DNA of 6,276 bases, taken from the NCBI GenBank assembly GCA_026785795.1, contig JAJAZJ010000281.1, forward strand, positions 1-6,276. Direction: 5' to 3'. The stretch is from Pseudoxanthomonas sp. (GTDB taxonomy: Bacteria > Pseudomonadota > Gammaproteobacteria > Xanthomonadales > Xanthomonadaceae). The position numbers and the translations under genes were made by a program. The number at the start of each line of letters is the position of its first letter. Within the stretch, counting starts at the first letter, position 1. The notes below the pieces were generated by a model. That model did not search any database. It saw only the letters and a list, made by a program, of their open reading frames with translations, and had not been told where the DNA came from. Shown piece after piece: positions 5,618 through 6,276 of this stretch.

Positions 5618-5654
5618 ATTGATAGATAACATCATAACGATAGTTCATGACTAT
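5618..5654 (-). promoter_or_regulatory. OxyR binding site upstream of ahpC
   Basis: The OxyR pattern is ATAG-N7-CTAT-N7-ATAG-N7-CTAT. On the minus strand the window reads ATAG (5654-5651), 7 bases, CTAT (5643-5640), 7 bases, ATGT (5632-5629), 7 bases, CAAT (5621-5618). The upstream half is perfect, the downstream half matches 2 of 4 and 3 of 4, and all three spacings are exact. The site ends one base before the candidate -35, the position expected for OxyR contact with RNA polymerase. Confidence 0.8.
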
Positions 5655-5660
5655 TAATTA

Positions 5661-5680
5661 ACCCGCGGGCACGGCCCGGC
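5661..5680 (-). terminator. Weak terminator-like hairpin after the hydrolase gene
   Basis: On the minus strand CGGGC (5678-5674) and GCCCG (5670-5666) pair around the loop CGT, just after the hydrolase stop. GGGTTAATTAAT follows rather than a clean T-run. The stem is only 5 bp. It may limit readthrough into ahpC or may be incidental. Confidence 0.3.
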
Positions 5681-5682
5681 GT

Positions 5683-6276
5683 TCAGTCCGGGGCCCTCAC
5701 GAACCCGCTGATTGCCTCAAGCACAGCGGGGCTTCGATCCCTTTGGTAAAACGCCGCCAAGGGCGCGAGGTGCCCGGCATCGGGCAGCTCGACCAGTTCA
5801 GCGCGGCCACCGGCCGCCTGCAGCTTGTCCGCCAGCTCCTGGCTGTCCCGAGCTTCGACCACGCGGTCGTCGCGGCCGTGGATCAGGAGAAAAGGGGGCT
5901 CATCACCGCCCACGAAATTCACCGCCTGTGCCTGCGGCCACTGGCCGCGGGGACCAAACACCTGCTCATAGGCCCGGCCGATCACGAAGTCGTAGGGTCC
6001 AGACAGTCCGATCACGCCCGCCAGATCGCGGGGCTGCATCCGGTGTGCGTCCAGGTAGCGGGCGTCGGTGCCAATCAGGGCGGCAATCTGGGCGCCTGCC
6101 GAGTGGCCGGCCACGAACAGGCGGGCAGGATCCCCGCCGTAGTCCGCGGCATGGCGATGGACCCACGCCACCGCTGAGGCGCCGTCTTCGACAAAGCCGG
6201 GAAACGTGGTGCGCGGATAGGTCCGGTAGTCGGCCACCACTGCCACCACCCCCAGCTGCGCGAGGCGCTGGCCTAC
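5683..6276 (-). CDS. Alpha/beta hydrolase (esterase/lipase-like), C-terminal fragment (cut by window edge)
   Basis: Serine hydrolase of the alpha/beta fold, of the type annotated as carboxylesterase or BD-FAE-like. The last 197 residues are visible and the frame stays open through the window edge (VGQRLAQLG upstream), so the N-terminus is outside; a GTG at 6249 is internal, not the start. VVADYRTYPRTTFPGFVEDG is followed by the nucleophile elbow GHSAG (visible Ser59), the acid in HGRDDRV (probably visible Asp137), and the base in PDAGHLAP (visible His169), so the catalytic triad looks complete. The expected oxyanion HGGG motif would lie outside the window. The substrate cannot be inferred. 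It ends 136 bases before the ahpC start on the same strand. The strong OxyR-linked promoter in between argues that it is not part of the peroxide unit. Confidence 0.88.
   Translation of the reverse strand, partial: VGQRLAQLGVVAVVADYRTYPRTTFPGFVEDGASAVAWVHRHAADYGGDPARLFVAGHSAGAQIAALIGTDARYLDAHRMQPRDLAGVIGLSGPYDFVIGRAYEQVFGPRGQWPQAQAVNFVGGDEPPFLLIHGRDDRVVEARDSQELADKLQAAGGRAELVELPDAGHLAPLAAFYQRDRSPAVLEAISGFVRAPD

Noticed and set aside
5683..6249. GTG at 6249 as the start of the hydrolase
   Set aside because: The frame continues upstream to the window edge with fold-typical sequence, and a start here would remove the first strands and the oxyanion region.

Overview
The window comes from a high-GC gammaproteobacterium, most probably a member of the Xanthomonadaceae (Xanthomonas, Stenotrophomonas, Pseudoxanthomonas or a relative). 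Two things point there: the gene order ahpC, ahpF-oxyR-orfX, which from memory is the arrangement described in Xanthomonas campestris, and the protein sequences, for example the [10 protein letters not shown] active site of AhpC and the [13 protein letters not shown] start of MsrA. The genus cannot be fixed from the sequence alone.

Layout: (1) 1-190, minus: the first 63 codons of glnS (glutaminyl-tRNA synthetase), cut by the window edge. (2) 191-332: divergent intergenic region with a 30-bp near-perfect dyad at 220-249. (3) 333-593, plus: small DUF2007-type protein. (4) 689-1339, plus: msrA, peptide-methionine (S)-sulfoxide reductase. (5) 1340-1360: short convergent gap with a hairpin. (6) 1361-5546, minus: the peroxide-defence block, in transcription order ahpC, intrinsic terminator, ahpF, oxyR, orfX, and a membrane-anchored protein of unknown function that overlaps orfX by 4 bases. 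(7) 5547-5682: ahpC control region with an OxyR-type site abutting a sigma70-like promoter. (8) 5683-6276, minus: the C-terminal 197 residues of an alpha/beta hydrolase, cut by the window edge.

How the genes fit together: OxyR (Cys199/Cys208, same numbering as E. coli) should sense peroxide and activate ahpC from the site at 5618-5654. AhpC reduces peroxides and AhpF re-reduces AhpC using NADH. A strong hairpin plus T-run after ahpC should end most transcripts there, so AhpC would be made in excess of AhpF and OxyR. msrA, converging on this block from the other side, repairs oxidised methionine but shows no visible OxyR site. The two least understood genes are orfX and the anchored protein downstream. 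Their packing behind oxyR suggests co-expression with the peroxide sensor, which makes them the best candidates for undescribed biology. No mobile element, RNA gene, CRISPR array or clearly new system is visible.
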